From positions 1-41,855 of the forward strand of contig NZ_ANAD01000130.1 in NCBI RefSeq assembly GCF_000341245.1: a stretch of DNA of 41,855 bases, given 5' to 3'. Positions 39,406 to 41,855 of this stretch are shown piece by piece (within the stretch, counting starts at the first letter, position 1; each line of letters begins with the position of its first letter). This DNA comes from Nocardiopsis halophila DSM 44494. Lineage in GTDB: Bacteria; Actinomycetota; Actinomycetes; Streptosporangiales; Streptosporangiaceae. Under the pieces are notes generated by a model, which did not search any database, was not told the origin of the DNA, and saw nothing but the letters and a program-made list of their open reading frames with translations. The position numbers and the translations under genes were made by a program.

Positions 39406-41379
39406 TCAGGGGGTGTCGTCGCGGAAGACCAGGACCAGGGCGCGGAGGGCGAGGACGAAACCGACGAAGAGCAGGCCTGCGCCGAGGAAGGTGTAGAGCG
39501 GCATGTCGGGGGCCAGCATCGGGCCCTGGTCGCTGGTGATCAGCATGATCGCGGCGAGGACCGCGGTGGCCGCCAGGGCCGCGAGCACCCCCTGGCGCAC
39601 CAGGTCGGTGAGGAACCGCCGGCCCTCCCGGTCGGCGAACGGGCGGACGGTCACGGTGAACCGGCCCTGTTCCAGGTCCTCGGTGATCTTGTCGACGCGC
39701 CGGGGCAGCCGCTGCAGGGCCGGGAGCAGCGACATCAGACGCGCCTCCAGGGACTCCCGCAGGGCCGCGCCGGACATCGCCTCGTCGGCGATCAGCCGCC
39801 CCTGCTGCCGGGCCGCCTGGATCAGGTCCAGGTCGGGGCTGATGGCCGCCGCCGTGCCCTGGAGGGCCGTGAGCGCCCGGAAGGCGGCGGCGATCTGCGG
39901 CGGGATCGAGAAGCCGTGGCCCAGGACGACCGGGAAGAGCTCGGCGAACATGTCCGAGGTCCCCCGACCGCCCAGACCGGAACCGTAGCGCACCATGAGC
40001 TGGCCCACCTCCCGCTCCAGGCGCCGCTCGTCCAGCTCCTCGGGGCGGTCCAGCAGGTCGACCAGGGCGTCGGTGGCGCCGATGGAGTCGTCCCGGTCCA
40101 CCGCCGCCAGCATCAGCCCCAACGAGCTGCGGGCACCGCTGTCCAATCGGCCGACCGAACCGAAGTCGAGCATCGACAGTTCCCCGCCCGGGCCGACCAG
40201 GATGTTGCCCATGTGCAGGTCGGCGTGGAAGACACCGCTCACCGTGATCTGCCGCAGCACCTCCCCGACCAGGCGCTCGGCGATCTCCCGGCGCTCCTGG
40301 GCGGTGAAGCAGGCGAGCAGCTCGGCCGCGTCGCCGACCGGGGTGCCCTCGACCCGGTCCATCACCAGCAGGGTGCGCGAGGAGTACTCGGGGTGGACCC
40401 GCGGGACCCGCAGGCGGTCTCCGCCGACCTCCGCCGCCACGGCCTGCATGTTGGCCAGCTCCACGCGGTAGTCCAGCTCCTCCTCCAGGGAGGCCGCGAA
40501 CCCCTCGGCGAGCCGCTGCACCCCCAGCGCCGCACCCCAGGCGGTGGCGCGCTGCAGCCGGCGGCCCAGCCGCAGCAGGATGTCCACGTCCGCCTCGACC
40601 TGGCGCTGCGCCCCCGGCCGCTGCACCTTGAGCACCACGCGGGTGCCGTCGCGCAGCTCGGCGGCGTGCACCTGGGCGACGGAGGCCGCGGCGAGCGGTG
40701 CGGGGTCCACCGACGCGAACACCTCCGCCGCCGGGCGCCCCAGGGCCCCGGTGATCGCGCCCTCGATGCCCGGCCACGGCTCGGGGGCGGCGCGGGTCTG
40801 CAGCGTGGACAGTTCCCGGGTGAAGACCTCGGGGACCAGGTCGGGCCGGGTGGAGAGCATCTGCCCGAACTTGATATAGGCGACGCCCGCCTCGTTCAGC
40901 GCCGCGGTGAGGGCCCGCGCCGTCTTGGCCATGCCCTGCACCGGTGCGGTGCGCCGGCGCCCGCGCAGGTAGCCGCCCAGGCCGTGCTTGACCGCGATCG
41001 CGGTGATCCGGGCGTAGCGGCGGGCCCGCCTGCGGCGGTCCCTCCACCCGGTGAACAGGGAGCGCACCGGCGGCAGGGCGCCGGTGGGCACGAACAGCTC
41101 CAGCAGCACCAACGCGACCAGGCCGAACAGGAAGACCCAGACGAGGGCCAGACCGGCGAGCGCCACGTAGGGGAGCGGGGACTCCCGGAGCGCCTCCTCG
41201 GTGAAGGGAAGCCCGGCGGCCTGCACCACGGCCACCGCCGCACCGTAGGCGGAGGTGAGCACGACCAACGCCACCGCGATCGAGCGCGGCCACCCGATCG
41301 GGGCGCCGAGCGTCCGGCGCGCCAGCGCGCTGACCAGGATCACGTAGAGGGTGAAGAAGAGCAGGCCGAGCAGGTCCAT
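39406..41379 (-). CDS. ABC1/UbiB-family atypical kinase with membrane segments
   Basis: 657 aa from ATG 41379 with AAGGA upstream. Two or three N-terminal membrane spans (residues 1-110), then the ABC1 domain: YIKFGQMLSTRPDLVP (KxGQ), LAAASVAQVHAAEL (A-rich loop), VVLKVQRPG (ATP lysine), EEELDYRVELANM, FHADLHMGNILV (catalytic Asp) and LDFGSVGRL (metal Asp). Two more membrane spans close the protein (VLAALAATAVLAAIMLI and FLGAGLLFVGFVLALRALVLVF). The family supports isoprenoid-quinone or lipid metabolism by ATPase activity. It stands alone, downstream of the HspR-like gene. Confidence 0.9.
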   Translation of the reverse strand: MDLLGLLFFTLYVILVSALARRTLGAPIGWPRSIAVALVVLTSAYGAAVAVVQAAGLPFTEEALRESPLPYVALAGLALVWVFLFGLVALVLLELFVPTGALPPVRSLFTGWRDRRRRARRYARITAIAVKHGLGGYLRGRRRTAPVQGMAKTARALTAALNEAGVAYIKFGQMLSTRPDLVPEVFTRELSTLQTRAAPEPWPGIEGAITGALGRPAAEVFASVDPAPLAAASVAQVHAAELRDGTRVVLKVQRPGAQRQVEADVDILLRLGRRLQRATAWGAALGVQRLAEGFAASLEEELDYRVELANMQAVAAEVGGDRLRVPRVHPEYSSRTLLVMDRVEGTPVGDAAELLACFTAQERREIAERLVGEVLRQITVSGVFHADLHMGNILVGPGGELSMLDFGSVGRLDSGARSSLGLMLAAVDRDDSIGATDALVDLLDRPEELDERRLEREVGQLMVRYGSGLGGRGTSDMFAELFPVVLGHGFSIPPQIAAAFRALTALQGTAAAISPDLDLIQAARQQGRLIADEAMSGAALRESLEARLMSLLPALQRLPRRVDKITEDLEQGRFTVTVRPFADREGRRFLTDLVRQGVLAALAATAVLAAIMLITSDQGPMLAPDMPLYTFLGAGLLFVGFVLALRALVLVFRDDTP

Positions 41380-41641
41380 CCGTGTCCTTCCTAGCGCCGG
41401 GCCCGTGCGGGGACCGGGACCCGGCAAGCCTTGCACACGGCGGACCGGCGGTCGCGGAGGACTCGGTACGCGCCGTTCGGCGCTTCCATGGGGGCCGGAC
41501 ACCTCCGGCGCCGGTTGGCGCGCGCCCCTCTCGATGCTCTGCACCAGACCGTCGACACATGCGGGTCCACCGGTCCGGCAAGGGATCGAGGGGAGCCGTG
41601 TGCTCCTGGTCCCGTGATCGCGGACCCGCGGCGGACAGCGA

Positions 41642-41855
41642 TCACGAGGACGGTGAGCGGCGGCCCGGTGCAGGCGGCCGCTCGGCCCCCTGCTCCCCGT
41701 CGGCGGACCGGCGCAGACGGGCGTTCTCCTCCTGCAGGACGAGGATCCGGGCGATGCCGGCGAGGTTCACCCCCTCGCCGCTGAGCTCGGCGATCCGCCG
41801 CAGGAGCGCGATGTCGTCGTCGCTGTACAGGCGGGGGGGCCCCCGGGGCCCCGCC
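41642..41855 (-). CDS. HspR/MerR-family regulator, 3' end
   Basis: Partial: the 5' part lies beyond the window edge. The 70 visible residues read RLYSDDDIALLRRIAELSGEGVNLAGIARILVLQEENARLRR, the second half of a MerR/HspR winged helix and its dimerisation coiled coil, then a short disordered tail. The EGVNLAGI..IL pattern is that of HspR, the heat-shock repressor normally ending the dnaK-grpE-dnaJ-hspR operon; those genes would be expected just beyond the window. The 262-bp gap to the UbiB-like gene holds nothing else recognised. Confidence 0.78.
   Translation of the reverse strand, partial: AGPRGPPRLYSDDDIALLRRIAELSGEGVNLAGIARILVLQEENARLRRSADGEQGAERPPAPGRRSPSS

Overview
The window is very GC-rich, uses GTG starts often, and has dense GTGA/TGA overlaps, a SARP-type regulator, GAF-ANTAR proteins and DUF4178/DUF2617/DUF4247/DUF350 genes. 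This points to a filamentous actinobacterium, possibly Nocardiopsaceae or Streptosporangiales. The family-level guess is recall, not computed.

Region 1 (1-1035) is non-coding: two long near-perfect hairpins and a degenerate tandem array of about 75-bp units. Region 2 (1036-9746) is a conserved actinobacterial neighbourhood: MBL-fold hydrolase, NUDIX hydrolase, RidA, a DUF4177 small protein, two overlapping ArsA/Get3-like ATPases, a PonA2-like penicillin-binding protein with a PASTA domain, a YqeY protein and a metallophosphoesterase. It matches Rv3677c-Rv3683 of Mycobacterium tuberculosis as I recall it, but the whiB4/wblA gene expected between the second ATPase and the PBP is absent. Region 3 (9847-17041) holds a flavin oxidoreductase/reductase pair, a Crp-type regulator with a STAS anti-sigma antagonist, two GAF-ANTAR genes (the second broken by two frameshifts), an endolysin-like amidase and an unknown membrane protein.

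Region 4 (17550-20782) is a small decayed integrative element in tRNA-Pro(CGG). It is bounded by a 36-bp duplication of the tRNA 3' end and carries an AT-richer cargo gene: a DUF4365 protein with a PD-(D/E)XK-like nuclease signature and a long unassigned C-terminal part. Its tyrosine integrase has a nonsense codon, a frameshift and an apparently lost catalytic arginine.

Region 5 (21123-25352) has a two-zinc-knuckle-like protein and the DUF4178-DUF2617-DUF4247-DUF350-membrane spermidine synthase operon. Region 6 (25346-31970) has a SARP/NB-ARC/TPR regulator whose probable leaderless promoter lies inside a perfect inverted repeat, two small related acidic proteins upstream preceded by SARP-like heptad repeats, and a divergent operon of three unknown membrane-anchored proteins. 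Region 7 (32186-36646) holds paired palindromes, divergent gabD/gabT-like genes and a pectate lyase with a strong promoter between two LacI-type operators. Region 8 (36792-41855) has tRNA-Arg(ACG), an AlbA_2/Schlafen-type regulator behind iteron-like repeats, an orphan HipB-like gene, an ABC1/UbiB kinase and the 3' end of an HspR/MerR gene.

A recurring theme is leaderless initiation: at least seven genes have a TANNNT hexamer 6-8 nt before the start codon.
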